This document shows, in pieces, positions 1-11,006 of a DNA stretch of 64,000 bases. The DNA lies in assembly GCA_047967505.1 (NCBI GenBank), contig CM106539.1. One strand, written 5' to 3'. The translations under genes were made by a program, and so were the position numbers. The stretch's first letter is position 1, and each line of letters starts with the position of its first letter. The notes beneath the pieces are model-generated. The model saw only the letters and a program-made list of their open reading frames with translations. It was not told the origin of the DNA and searched no databases. This DNA comes from Dipteris shenzhenensis. Its lineage: Eukaryota; Polypodiophyta; Polypodiopsida; Gleicheniales.

Positions 1-890
1 GAAACTACCAAAATAATATATTTCCGTCCAAAGCTATGAACACAATACAAAAGAAAGAAATTCAGAGTCCCACCAATGGTGTGGTCCTCTGATATCTTAC
101 CACAAGGTACTTCTACTATCTGCCGCATATCTCGAGACTCGAGCCCGCGTGCTCCACCTCGAGCATAAGTAGACTTTCCGTCTAAATCCCTTCCACCTTG
201 CTGTCTTTGCACCAGCCTAAGTGGGCAGCACTCTGAGCTAGGTCTGCAGCTCTACAGCCCAATTGTCTTCTCGTGGATAGAGACCCACAGGTGGCTGTTC
301 TGCTGCTGCTCCTACTCCTAAAATGCTGCTCCAAGTGATGATGAATGAGGGCCTGGAGGCCCTCCTTTTATAGGCCCCCAAGGGGCTGCAAGTAAACAGA
401 CCAGCCAGCAGCATCCTGGCTGACCAGACTGGCCGACCAGTCTGCTTGCTGACCGACCTGGTTGGCTGGTCCAACCAGCCCTATGAAAGGACCCTAGCCA
501 GGCCCTTTTGGGCTGCTGCTGCTAGGCTGCCCTTTGCTGCAGCTGTTCCAGCATCCACAGGCCCTTGTGCAGGCCCCAATCCTTCCCCGCACGTGTTCGC
601 CTTTGCTGCTGCAGCACCCTGCCATGAGACGCCTCTTCTCTTAGGTCCCTGCTGCTGTCCTCTGCTCCGCCTTATGCTCCTGCAGATCAGCTAGGTACCA
701 TTCTCTCTTCTTTTGATGTGAGATGCTGCCCGTTTGACAGCCCCCTCTCTTTCTTTTCTCTTTCTCTGATCTCTGCCCCCACGGCAGCCATAGTGCTGCC
801 GATGTGGCCTTCTCTCGGACACTAGGTTCACCCCCCCCAATTGCTCTCCTCATATGGGGGCTTACAGATGGGGAGGTGACCTTTCCAACA
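1..890 (-). repeat. LTR of copia-A (minus strand, cut by the window edge)
   Basis: Read on the minus strand this starts TGTTGGAAAGGTCACC at 890 and matches most of the 1.04-kb LTRs at 42748-43786 and 45877-46906, including the GTGGTCCTCTGAT block near 90 and the CGGAAATATA block near 30. The last ~150 bp of the LTR lie outside the window. The polypurine tract (minus-strand GGTGAGAGGGGG) adjoins it at 891-902, so this is a 3' LTR. The copy has diverged clearly from the two later ones. Confidence 0.85.
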
Positions 891-1489
891 CCCCCTCTCA
901 CCAACACATCTCGGCCCAATGCCAACACGTCGATGACGATGCTCCAGTGACTCCCGGGTCGTATTGCTCTAGAACACTTCCATGTCGAAATCTTTTCCTG
1001 GCTTTCATCCAGTGGCTCCTGCTCCACCAGGTTTGGTTCCGCTTCCGCACACCATCCTGGTACACAGGTCCATCTCTGGTAGCACCTCCTGGTACCACCA
1101 CCTTCAGTCACGTTCCCGCCTTCAAACTCGAGCAATCCAGACGCCACGATCTTCCAGTTGTCCCCCTCATAATGAGTGAACAACCTGGAGTCTTCCAAGC
1201 ACCATGCTCTGAGGGCCTATTTCAACCCATCCTTCCTTTGGCAAGGCCCGCAACAAATGAATATCTCCAGATAACCTGGACCACGAACTCGCACTGAGCT
1301 CTCAAGCATGTCTCTTTTGGCTTCAGTACACCTTGTCCATCACCTTCTAGCAATCTGTGTCCGAGAGCACCCACACTTCCCCTTTTGCCTTCGAAGAAGG
1401 CCAATTCCTTCCAATCTCGCACTACTTGAGACAGATGAAGAGCAGATTCTCTCCACAACATGCTATAAAGGCTCGAATTAAGAACATTC
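891..1489 (-). other. copia-A 3' untranslated block between RNase H and LTR
   Basis: This stretch lies between the RNase H remnant and the 3' LTR. It is related to 45270-45876 of the gag-only element on the other strand: both contain LYSMLWR.SALHLSQV.RDWKELAFFEG in conceptual translation, and both read MEDSRLFTHYEGDN or similar next to the polypurine tract. Preservation over several copies suggests a structural or replication role for the family rather than coding; that is inference. Confidence 0.6.
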
Positions 1490-3134
1490 GCAAGTAGCGG
1501 AACAAGCAGCACGGTACTCAGCCTCGGTTGAAGACAAGGCTACAATGGGTTGCCTTTACTGCTCCAAGTGATAGCTAATGAGCCGAGGATAAAGCAATAA
1601 CCAATGATCAAACGACGAGTGTCTGACTCTCCTCCCCAATCTGAATCACTCAAGTGTAGTAGCTGGATCCTAGACTGCTACCCTAACTAAGACAATAACC
1701 CTCAATTTCGAGAATCTTGAAGCTACCAGAGGATCCTCATACCAACATCCCAGTGAGTCTTCTTAGGTGTCTGCATGAATGAACTTAGTAGTAGACCAAC
1801 GGAGTAGCATAGATCCAATCTCGTGTTAAGGAGCCATATCAATGATCCGATCAACTGTCGATACTTGTTGGCATCCATTGGCTCACTAGGATCATACTTA
1901 CATAGTTTGGTACTAGGGTCCATGGGTGATGAGATGGTACAACACTCTGTCATGTGAAAAGCTTCCAGAAGCTCCTGAGTGTACTGCTTCTGTGACACAA
2001 GGTAGCCTTCCGGGACTTTCCAGATCTCCAATCCCAAGAAGAAGTGTGGAAGCCCGAGATCCATCCTTTCAGAGGCCTCTGAAAGAGCAGCCTTTGTCTC
2101 GGATGTATGAGCTACATGGCTACCTGTAATGAACAAGTCATCAACATACAAAATGATGAGGGAAGTAAGCCGTCCTGACAAAAATTTGGATCAGCTCAGA
2201 ACCTTCGGAAACGCTTCCGTACAACGAACTCATCTATCTTCTCGTCCCAAGCTCGAGGAGCTTGCATAAGCCCATACAGTGCTTTCCTTAGCCGGTAGAC
2301 CATACAAGGCTTTAACATGGAAGTCAAATTCATTTTCAACAAGAGCACACCATTCTCGAAAAAGCGAGAGTAAGCCAAAGACTTCTGAGCAAATAGATCC
2401 ACATGAACCTACTCAAATCATCCACTAGCAACACAAAATAAAGCGCACCTCCAATACTGGAAACAGTCATAGGAAGGTCTACATGGACCAACTCCAGAGG
2501 AAGAGAAGCTTGTCGTGAGACCTACTTCGAAAATGCACCCCCGTGTTGCTTCCCTCGAATACAAGAACGGCAATGACCATGCTTGTTACCCACATCAGGT
2601 AGACCAAGGACCATATGTTCCCGGGTAGCTCAACGTAGTGCTTTGACATTAAGATGACCAAAACGAAAATGTCACAGGTCACCTTGAAGGGAGGACGTGA
2701 TCGAGGAAAGCACTAACTAGGTATAAATCCCATGATTCACCGTCCCAGTCTAAACTACCTAGCTGATAGCTTTATCTTAACAACAGATTAAAGAGGTAAC
2801 CAACAATACCTTGGAAGAGTGCATCCCTCCTTTGCCATTAAGGATAATGTCGAGACTTCCTTCACCATGTACTTTAATAACAAAATTGTCGCTGATCCAA
2901 ACATCTCTCTCCAAGATCACAAAATCCTTGAGTCCGGCTAGAAAGGGGCTCATATTACAAGACGCCCCACTGTCGACAATCCAGGTTCTCGAATCTTGAA
3001 CGAGCCACTACCCCCTCTCCAACGGAGAAAACCAAAGAATCAATAATTTCAATGTGAACAAAGGCAACAGTAATGGTTGCAGGAAAGGCACCGGTACCCT
3101 TATTGGTTGTCCGTAGACGCACTTCCTCCAATAG
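1490..3134 (-). pseudogene. copia-A pol remnant: protease, GAG-pre-integrase, integrase start, RT, RNase H
   Basis: Read from 3134 leftward the copia order is visible but broken. The protease motif WIVDSGASCNMSPF is near 2990-2950. A GAG-pre-integrase block (FGHLNVKALR, GLPDVGNKH, C.SCI.GK) runs about 2690-2540. Next comes the first part of the integrase core (LELVHVDLP..., SIGGALYFVLLVDDLSRF) to about 2420. Most of the integrase is missing. RT follows: VYRLRKALYGL.QAPRAWDEKID at about 2310-2250 and ILYVDDLFITGS at about 2160-2110, then the connection domain to 1723. The RNase H signature (ITWSSK, then LSSTEAEYRAA after a frameshift) is at about 1590-1510. Several frames and stops make it non-functional. 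Its value is that it shows the autonomous pol that goes with this LTR family. Confidence 0.85.
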
Positions 3135-3665
3135 TGTCATGTGCATGGATTGGTATCTAATGTGTACTGTGGTACACAAGACTAGCTTAGGTAGCCTGGG
3201 GAGGCTTAGGGCTAGGCACGCTTGATTCTCAGGTTGAGTGGCAAGGGTACAAACCCGATAGAGGTTCCGCTATTTTTGGCACATTGGGCCTGAGGCTATA
3301 AAAGGGGCTCAAAGGTTCAATCTTCGGGGAGCCGAGGGGAGCAAGTTTAGTTCCCTAGTGCTAGGTCTCATCCTAGATCGAGTCGCAGACGCGCGCCTAC
3401 ATCCTAGCGTAGCCCAAGGCCCAACAGCAAATCCAAGGCCTCTAGGCACCACCTCATGGTATGGGACACCAGGCTAGTCAAGATCTGGTTGGGAGTTCGT
3501 GCCAGTGGCTCAGCTCGTGGCTCGGAGGGGACATCTCACGATTCGGGATCTTATCCCATAGATGTCATGGTTGGGTGGTAAGCAACCTACTCACATTCCT
3601 CATGCTTCAAGTGTTTTTGTGTTTGCTTGCAAGTCATAGGTTTTAGGATTGCTGGGGTTGTGTCA
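3135..3665 (+). repeat. gypsy-B 5' LTR
   Basis: It begins TGTCATGTGCATGG and ends GTGTCA. A TATA-like CTATAAAAGGGG lies at 3296-3307. The first ~480 bp recur at 10557-11006. A tRNA-Met-type primer site follows two bases later. Confidence 0.9.
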
Positions 3666-3667
3666 GT

Positions 3668-3680
3668 TGGTATCAGAGCC
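3668..3680 (+). promoter_or_regulatory. primer-binding site of gypsy-B
   Basis: TGGTATCAGAGCC, complementary to the 3' end of plant initiator tRNA-Met, sits two bases after the LTR end. This is the usual place for minus-strand priming. Confidence 0.9.
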
Positions 3681-5245
3681 AGCTCCTAAGGTATGAAAAT
3701 CTGTTGTGAGAAAGCGTGAGCATGATTTCCTCTAGCTATGATTCAAATTTGAAATTGCTTGTGATATCCTGCAAGGGCTTGTAGATTTGTCAGTTAAGGG
3801 TCATTGCTTGTCTGGATTGGGATAGAAGGGATGTGTGAGAGAGCCCAGGTGAATTCACTGTGAAGCAAGGTGAGTCAAAGGGTCATTGAAAAATCAGGGA
3901 GAGAAAGATTTGCAGCTAGGAAATTGGAGCAGAGAGGATCTCATGGCGAGAGGATGGTGAGATGATTGGCTTGGGTAGGGCTGCCAAAGTGAAGCACTAC
4001 AGAGGTCCATGGGCATCTACCTGGCTGTGTAATAGGGTTAGCATTGATGAAAGAGGGCAGGAGGAGGTGCGCGATAGGAGCTGATTTGATCGGGATTGGG
4101 CTGGGCAGGGTTCAAGACTTGGAAGCTTAAAAAAAGCGCAAGGCCTTCCAAGTTAGGCAGATTGCTTCCTTGGAAAGCCTCCCTTTCTAAAAGTCAGGGT
4201 TCACCTTGCTTATAACATAGCGGATCCCTTCCCTCCACCAGCCCAACGAATTGCGCACCAAATCCTCTCCTCAGCCACCTTCTCTATCGAATCTCGTCAG
4301 CCAGGGCTGGTTTGCTGCAGTTCGTCAGTTCGGATCAGCCACCCCCCCTTTTCACCATCTAGCGTTGCCATTTTTTCCCGTCTCTTATCCTTGTGGCAGT
4401 CCCTCATTCGCTGCTCGCTCCTACTCTCGAATCCCGCCATTGCTTCCTCTTACCTAAACTGTTCTCTCCTACGACTTCAGTTTTCAGCGCTCTCTTTGCC
4501 ACGATCTACTCATCGCTGATTCGACGGAACCCAAGCTTACAGAGGGTGATCAAGATAGGGATTACCAAGGAGGGAAGAACCAGGTCTTTGACGATCTGAT
4601 TGCCTCGAAAATAGTTCCGCAATTGGCTACACCCAAGCAAATGTTGACCCAATTACCACATGCAATGTCTGTTATTCCACCTACTAATTGTGCTAATTAG
4701 CACCTGCTATGCCTGTTAGCACCTGGAGGCTGGAATTCTTGTTAGCATCTACAATGCTTGTTGTTGTAGCTACTAGCTATGTTAATTAGCACATGCACTG
4801 CCTGTTAGCACCTGCACTGCCTGTTAGCACCTACACTACCTATTAGCACTTACGATTGGTCATCAGCACCTATGATCGCTAACAAGAAATTGTGATTCCT
4901 TTTGATGGCAGGTTGAGCTCTTTTACCGATTTAAACAAAAAAATCCGAGTGCAAGATTCAATTGCGGTCATTTGAATATTAGAAGCCTCTATTTGTGTGC
5001 AAGTTGAAGGACCACTACACCTGTTGTTGTGAATACCATGTGCAAATGTCCTTTCTGAAAGATGCATTGTATGCGATGCGCAATAAAAAGTTTGGCATCC
5101 ATTTGAAATGTAAATGCTAATGCATTGTCTGTACCAGTGATGACACAAGCAACATATGTTCATCTACTCTGCACACTTACAAAGCTGTCACTCATTTGTG
5201 GGGGTCATTGATTTGTCCAACACGGAATGATGCAACATTCCATCA
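3681..5245 (+). other. gypsy-B leader, no confident gene
   Basis: No convincing coding region was recognised here. About 4690-4880 holds degenerate repeats of a ~20-bp unit (TGTTAGCACCTGCACTGCC and variants, at least six). The N-terminal part of gypsy gag expected here was not seen, so it has been lost or has decayed. Short open frames around 4251-4599 and a minus-strand frame at 4879-5163 were judged not to be genes. Confidence 0.5.
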
Positions 5246-5503
5246 TGTTAGAATTATTTTCATATTCTAGGCAGTGGCCAAAGTATTGTAATAAGTAGGT
5301 TAGGGGCACTTTTCCCTCTATGAGGTTTTTCCCCTAACCACAGTCTAATTCCTAACTACGGTTAGTGGATAAGATAGGGTTTTGTCACTTAGACCAAACC
5401 CCTCACTTCTCTTTTGTACTCACTTCATTTCAGTCTGCTATTCAGTACACTTACGTTCAGCTCACTCTCTCTCTTGCTCACTCTTGCTCTCCTTTTGTTC
5501 ACA
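5246..5503 (+). repeat. copia-1 5' LTR
   Basis: A 258-bp TG...CA segment, TGTTAGAATTATT to TTTTGTTCACA, followed after two bases by the TGGTATCAGAGC primer site at 5506-5517. No second copy is in the window, so the left boundary rests on the TG...CA ends and the spacing to the primer site. Confidence 0.75.
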
Positions 5504-5569
5504 TTTGGTATCAGAGCGCGTTCTTCCTGCTCTTGCTCCTGCTGCACATTTGCCTCCAGCTCGCGTCCT

Positions 5570-6010
5570 CCAGCTCCAGCCCATTCCCTACAGTCCGTAC
5601 AACTGTACGGATTCCGTACTGCCTGCACGTCGATTTCTACACCGCTGCCGCCATCAGTCAGCTACCCATCCGTACAACAATACCGCAGCTCGTACTGTTC
5701 TGTTACACCGTACTGTTCCGTACACCCGTGCCAGATCCGTACAGCTACGCCGCACGTGCGTACTGCATCAGCGCCGTACAGCTTTCAGTACCTGTCAACC
5801 TGCAACGCCGTACTTACAGCCATACTGATTTCCATACCTTCTACCCGTACATTCGTACGACTTCCATACAGCTGACTGTACTATCCGTACAGTTCGTCCA
5901 TACTACAGCAGGTTCTTCCAACAAGCCATTCCGTATACAGCCGTACATCTGTATTGTACGGACTGTTGCTGTTCTTCAGATCAGGGTTCTTTACAGGACC
6001 ATTGCAATTT
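5570..6010 (+). repeat. GTAC-rich leader segment of copia-1
   Basis: About 18 GTAC tetramers occur in ~400 bp, mostly as CCGTACA, CCGTACT or TGTACGG, where one or two are expected by chance. The same kind of segment, not the same sequence, occupies the equivalent position in copia-3 (31530-32010). Confidence 0.8.
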
Positions 6011-6019
6011 TGAAGTAGA

Positions 6020-6420
6020 GATTTGGGACTTTTATGCATTTTTTGGCAGACATTGCAAGCAAATTGCAGAGATTGGCCAAGAAATTGGGGCTTTTGTAGG
6101 AGACTTGAAATTTGAGTAGCATTTGCTCAATTTCACCCCAAAATTTGGGGCTTTTGGTTTTGAACTGCAATTTCATGCATTTTGGGGGCTTTCAGTTAAT
6201 TTGCCCTCTTTTGGACGCAATTTCCCTGAAAAAATTGGGGCTTTTGGCATTCGGATGCAATTTGACAGTTGAAACACCATTTGGGAGATTTGCAAGCAGT
6301 TTTGGACTCAGTGTGAGTCAATTTGCAGACTTTTGCCATTTTTTACAGATTTTCTTTGCAGATTTTTGGGCATTTGCAAAGCATTGTGGTGCGTTTCAAG
6401 CCTTTGATAGGCCGTGACAG
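6020..6420 (+). repeat. TTTGGGGCTTTTG-type degenerate repeats in the copia-1 leader
   Basis: Loose repeats of AATTTGGGGCTTTTG, TTTGGGACTTTT and TTTGCAGA lie between the GTAC-rich block and the gag start. The copia-3 leader has a matching block at 32050-32430. Confidence 0.7.
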
Positions 6421-6532
6421 TATTTGTCACTGTGGGCAGATTTTCTTTGGCAGACTCTAGTTGTGCATTTTACATCCCAGGAAGGGATTTTACTTGTTCA
6501 GTTTGCTGTGTTTTTGAGTTTATCTGGCAAAA

Positions 6533-8170
6533 ATGGCTCAGAACAACCCCAATGAGGTGTCTGGAGTCCTCACATAGGAGGATAAGTTGGATGGCACCAA
6601 CTACTCCTTGTGGAGTTTTATGGTTCGCAACATCTTGGTTGGCAGACATCTTTGGGATTATGTCAATCAAGATGGGGCAAGGCCAGATTCTGTGGCTACA
6701 CCTATCACTCCTACAGCTGGAGGCAGGCGTAGAGGTCAAAATGCAGCACAAGTAATTGGAGCAGCTACTACTCCAGTGGCTCCCACAGCAGAGTAGAAAA
6801 GATGGGATTCTAGGGATGCACAAGCTCTATCTATGATTTCTCTTTCTGAGAGAGGTTCATTATTCCTCACATTCGGTCATGCAAGACCTCAAAGGCAGCT
6901 TGGGAGATATTAGAGAGTATGTTTGCAGCAAAAAATGATACCAGAGTTTCCTTCCTGAAGAGAGAGCTATCTCATACGCATATGAATGAGGAAGATTCCA
7001 TGAATACTCACCTCATAAAGCTTCAGGATTTGAGGGAGCAGTTGCTGACTATTGATGAAGTTATTCCAGATTCAGAGATAATTACCACCACTCTGAATTT
7101 TCTTCCAAAGTCCTATCTTGGTTTCCACACCTCGCTGAATTTGTCATTGAGGGAGGGGAGCAATCCTCTCTCTTTTCACGAGTTGGTAGGACTTCTATTG
7201 CAGGAAGAACAGACACAAAGAAATATGGCAACACGGGCTGGCGAGCATGCCATGTTTTCTAAGTTTAAGCCCAAGGGAAAAGGGCAGCAAAAGCAACATG
7301 CCAATCAGCCCGCACATCAGCATAAAGCTGATTCAGGACAGCCCTCTTATAAGGCTAAGGGTGATGCAAATAAGCCTAAAAAGAAGGGCATTTGTCACTC
7401 CTGCAAGAAGCCAGGTCATTATATTGGTGAATGCAAGAAGCGCATAGCTAAAGAAAAGAAAAGGGATTCAGGTATGGCAGTGTCAGATGCATCAACTCCT
7501 CATGCACATGATAGGGGAGATGTTACAGCCAACTTTGTGGAAGAGCACTATGCCTTTTTGTCTTGCGTTTCAGATTTTTCAGTAGGTAGTTCAGATACTA
7601 CAGCCACTATTAAGGATGATCCTTATGCTTTCTTGACTTGCAATTATGATCCTTCAAAGGATGCATGCTCTCTCAGTATCAATGAGACACTGAATACTTG
7701 GTATGTTGATAGTGGTGCTTCCAAGCACATCACTTCTAAGAAGAGCCAATTTGCATCTCTGCATCCTCCACCTACTAAAAAGAAGGTGACTTGTGCAAAT
7801 AATTCTTCTTATTCAGTGTGTGGAGTGGGGGACATCATCCTTACATCCACTGATGGCATAGATTTCAGAATTTCAGATGTTCTCTATGTGCCACGTATAA
7901 AGCAGAATTTGCTTTCAGTGTCCTCTCTCAATAGAGGAGGATTTCAAGTTATATTCGATGATGATAAGTGTGCAGTCAGAGACAAAGAGAATGACTATGC
8001 TTTGATGTTGTCTGGCACTTTGTATCGGGGTCTTTTTCAGCTTGATATATATGAATGTACTACTTTGCAAGAGGCCATGAACTATGCACGCATCTATGAT
8101 GATACCATGGCCAGTGCAAAGGGAGCCACTACTGCTGACACGAGTGGGAAGAACAAGAGGAAGTTCTTCT
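6533..8170 (+). pseudogene. copia-1 gag-protease, fused at its 3' end to gypsy gag
   Basis: It starts at ATG 6533 (MAQNNP). Copia Gag (UBN2-type) features follow: EDKLDGTNYSLWSF, then, after a stop at 6794 and a frameshift near 6862, IPHIRSCKTSKAAWEIL. The frame from 6919 is open to 8172. It holds the Gag helix region (NEEDSMNTHLIKLQDLREQL), a CX2CX4HX4C knuckle CHSCKKPGHYIGEC (about 7396-7437), the aspartic protease site WYVDSGASKHIT (about 7699-7734), and the LYVPRIKQNLLSVSSL and GTLYRGLFQLD blocks that precede GAG-pre-integrase. From about 8060 the frame reads TTLQEAMNYARIYDD, which resembles the end of the gypsy Gag domain and not copia. Stops at 6575 and 6794 and the frameshift make the whole non-functional, although 417 codons at the 3' side remain open. 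Confidence 0.85.
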
Positions 8171-10542
8171 AGTCACCAACTAGTATAGGGGAGTCGAAGT
8201 CAGTTGACAACGCCCCCAAGAAGAATTTGACTCAGACAAAGAATGGTAGAGCCCGTTTCTTATGCACCCTTAAGTTAAAGAAAGAAGGACGCTGTTTTAT
8301 TTGTGAGGAGCGGGGCCACACATGAAACGATTGTCCTAAGCGCAAGAACCAGATGCAAGCGCCGGGACCAAAGCTCCATGCAGCCCAAGAAACCACAGCT
8401 AGACGAGCTAATCAAGCAACGATGACAAGTATTTCTGTAAATGTTATTTCCTGCCCACTTTCATGTAATTGCACTTTTAATAATTCATTATTTGGCCCCC
8501 ATGACCTTTTCCGAGCTCATGGCGAAGTGAGGGACCAACGTGTTCACATTCTCTTTAACACAAGCAGCTCTCATAATTTTGTGAACTACAAACTTGTGCA
8601 GAAGATGGGCCTGTCCCGACACCTAGCAATCACACCTACAAGGTGAAGCTTCCAATTGGGAAGCAGTGTTGGGATCGCAAGGTCGATGAACTTTCTATCC
8701 GAATTCAAGACTACACAGATACTCTTACGTGCTATGTTATGCACTTGGAACATGTGGACTTGTTGATCGGAATAGAGTGGTTTAAAACCCATGACATTCA
8801 GATCGGATGGAAAGATCATACTCTCTCTTTTTCGGATAAGGACACCCCAATTTGTATTGATGTGATGATAATCCCTCTTCTCAGGGATCTATTGTATCTG
8901 CGATGTAGCTTTGGAATATATTAAACACTTGTGTATCAGTGTGTTTTGATTTTTCTTTCCTCATTTGTTGTTTCAATTGATTACAAAAATGATTTAAGCG
9001 CATTTGAAAAAAGCGAATTGAGAACGTTGTTAGATAATTTCCTTGATGTATTCCCTACACAATTGCCGGAAGGTTTACCTCTAGATTGGGGAGTAGATCA
9101 TCGCATAGATTTAGTCCCTAGGACTCAACCTATTAGTATTCCACCTTATAGAATGAGCCAACTTGAGGAGGACAAGTTAGCTTCATAGCTTCAAGATTAT
9201 CTAAACATGGGTTATCTGAGGTGAACCTGTCCTTTTAAGAAAGAAGAAGGATGGTTCGTGGTGAATGTGCTTAGATTATAAACGGTTAAATAAAGTGGCA
9301 ATTAAGAATAAATACCTTCTTCCTCGTTCAAATGACTTGATCGACTGGTTGGCCGAAGCAAAGTATTTCACTAAGATTGATATGCGAACGGGTTACCATC
9401 AAATCCGCATCTATGCTAAACACATAGATAGAACCGCTTTTCGTACTAGGTATGGCCACTATGAGTTTCTCATAGTGCCTTTTGGTTTGACCAATGCTCC
9501 TGCTAATGATGAACGATTTGTTCCAAGATTATTTGGGCAGATACGTTGTTGTGTTCTTAGATGACATCTTGGTATATAGCCAAAATCTAGAGGATCACAT
9601 TGGACACCTCTGCATTATCCTAGTTCTTTTAAGATGAGTAAATGTGACTTCTTTATAAAGGAGATCATTTACTTAGGGCATAAGATTTCTTCTAGATCCT
9701 ATCAAAAAGGTTTTGGAATGACCCACCCCTCAGACAGTGAAACAACTTCGTTCTTTCTTAGGATTTACGGTCTTTCTACGAAAGTTAGTGCGTGATTATT
9801 CTCACATCACGGTACCCTTGACCAACGTGTTGAAACTTCGCGGACGCAAGTCTACCCAGCCAATCTCTTGGAAGGACGATAGGACCTTGAAGCAAACTAT
9901 CAAGGAAGCCCCTGTTCTTGCGTTGCCCGATCCCACCCGGCCTTATGTTTTAGAGGCCGATGCGAGTGACTTTGCGATTGGACAGCTTTATTCCAAGAGG
10001 GCAAACCTATAGCTTTTGAAAGTAAAAAGCTAGATGACACTCAATATTGTTAGCCCACACTAGAAAAAGAAATGTATGCGGTAGTGTATGCTCTAAAGGT
10101 TTGGAGACACTACTTGTATAGTTCAAATTTTCTTGTATTAACGGATAATCAGTCAATAAAATCCAAGAGCCTAAGTATTGGTTTGGTTCCGAAATAATCC
10201 ACCAGATACTGTGGTCCATTCAAGATTATTAAAAGAATTGGACCAATTGCATATAAACTAGAATTGCCTCTTGATGTTAAATTACATCCAGTTTTTCATG
10301 TCAGTAGACTAAAACAGTTATTGGGTGCGGATGATCAGCCTGTTTCTCCTCAAGAAATAATAGAAGTTACTGATTTGACTTTTATTCCACGTGAACCTAA
10401 GAGAGTCCTTGAATTTCGTGAAAGACAGATCCGGAATAGCAAGTGGAAGAATCGTGTCGAGGAGGACGCAACATGGGAGACATTACCTAACCTCCAAAAG
10501 ACGTTCTCGGGTTTTCTTACGAACTCAAGAGTGAGTTCTTAG
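8171..10542 (+). pseudogene. gypsy-B gag end and pol remnant
   Basis: Visible in order: a Gag zinc knuckle CFICEERGHT-stop-NDC (8293-8334, TGA inside); a retropepsin relic ILFNTSSSHNF with the catalytic Asp replaced (about 8550-8580); the pre-RT linker (GIEWFKTHDIQIGW); RT entry (VDHRIDLVPRTQPISIPPYRMS, about 9090-9155); RT core ([38 protein letters not shown]); then, frameshifted, [12 protein letters not shown] (about 9545-9580). The thumb and RNase H begin in 9737-10012 (LRSFLGF, LEADASDFAIG), then AFESKKLDDTQY. The integrase is deleted. The C-terminal domain returns at about 10200 ([33 protein letters not shown]) with a shortened chromodomain-like tail ([26 protein letters not shown]). This makes gypsy-B a chromovirus relative. 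Confidence 0.85.
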
Positions 10543-10556
10543 AGGAGGGGAAGTAT

Positions 10557-11006
10557 GTCATGTGCATGGATTGGTATCTGATGTGTACTGTGGTACACAA
10601 GACTAGCTCAGGTAGCCTGGGGAGGCTTAGGGCTAGTATGTCATGTACATGGATTGGTATCTGATGTGTATTGTGGTACACAAGACTAGCTCAGGTAGCC
10701 TGGGGAGGCTTAGGGCTAGGCAAGCTTGATTCTCGAGTTGAGTGGCAAGGGTACGAACCAAATAGAGGTCTCCGCTATTTTTGGCGCATTGGGCCCAAGT
10801 CTATAAAAGGGGCCCAAAGGTTCAGCCTTCAAGGAGCCGAGGGGAGCAAGTCTAGTTTCCTATTGCTAGGTCTGATCCTAGATCGAATCGCGGACGCGCA
10901 CCTGCATCCTACCGTAGCCCAAGGCCCAGCAACCTCTAGGCGCCACCTGGTGGTATGGGACACCAAGCACGACAGGATCTGGTTGGGAGTTCGTGCCAGT
11001 GACCCC
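10557..11006 (+). repeat. gypsy-B 3' LTR, truncated, with duplicated start
   Basis: The first ~82 bp of the LTR (TGTCATGTGCATGG...GGGCTAG) occur at 10557-10636 and again from about 10639, where the LTR continues to about 11006. The second copy differs at a few bases, so the duplication is not recent. Only the U3 part and some following sequence remain before the LINE begins. Confidence 0.85.

Larger units (their letters stand above)
5246..8060 (+). mobile_element. copia-1: 3'-truncated copia retrotransposon
   Basis: 5' LTR 5246-5503, primer site 5506, long leader 5520-6532, gag, zinc knuckle, protease and the start of GAG-pre-integrase to about 8060. Integrase, RT, RNase H and the 3' LTR are absent, and the sequence passes directly into gypsy gag. 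A deletion after insertion, or a recombinant cDNA, would explain this. Confidence 0.8.
3135..11006 (+). mobile_element. gypsy-B: decayed Ty3/gypsy retrotransposon, hosting copia-1
   Basis: The 5' LTR is 3135-3665 and the primer-binding site starts at 3668. Gag 3' part and pol run about 8060-10542, followed by the purine tract AGAGGAGGGGAAG and a 3' LTR from 10557. It inserted into copia-A upstream of the protease. The 3' LTR is cut at about 11006 by a LINE, so no target duplication can be shown. The integrase is deleted between RNase H and the C-terminal domain. Copia-1 interrupts the region at 5246. Confidence 0.85.

Noticed and set aside
641-1198. 185-residue minus-strand frame at the copia-A LTR border
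   Set aside because: It spans the 3' block and the LTR start. The matching frame in the 45.6-46.3 kb copy is also non-coding by position, and no protein motif is present.
4879-5163. Cys/His-rich minus-strand frame (94 residues)
   Set aside because: It has no spacing typical of a known zinc finger and no neighbours to support it. It lies in the gypsy-B leader.
5365-6018. Long Tyr/Thr/Val/Ser-rich plus-strand frame in the copia-1 leader
   Set aside because: Three overlapping frames are open at once because of GTAC/TAC-rich composition. The stretch overlaps the LTR end and primer site, so it is leader and not a gene.
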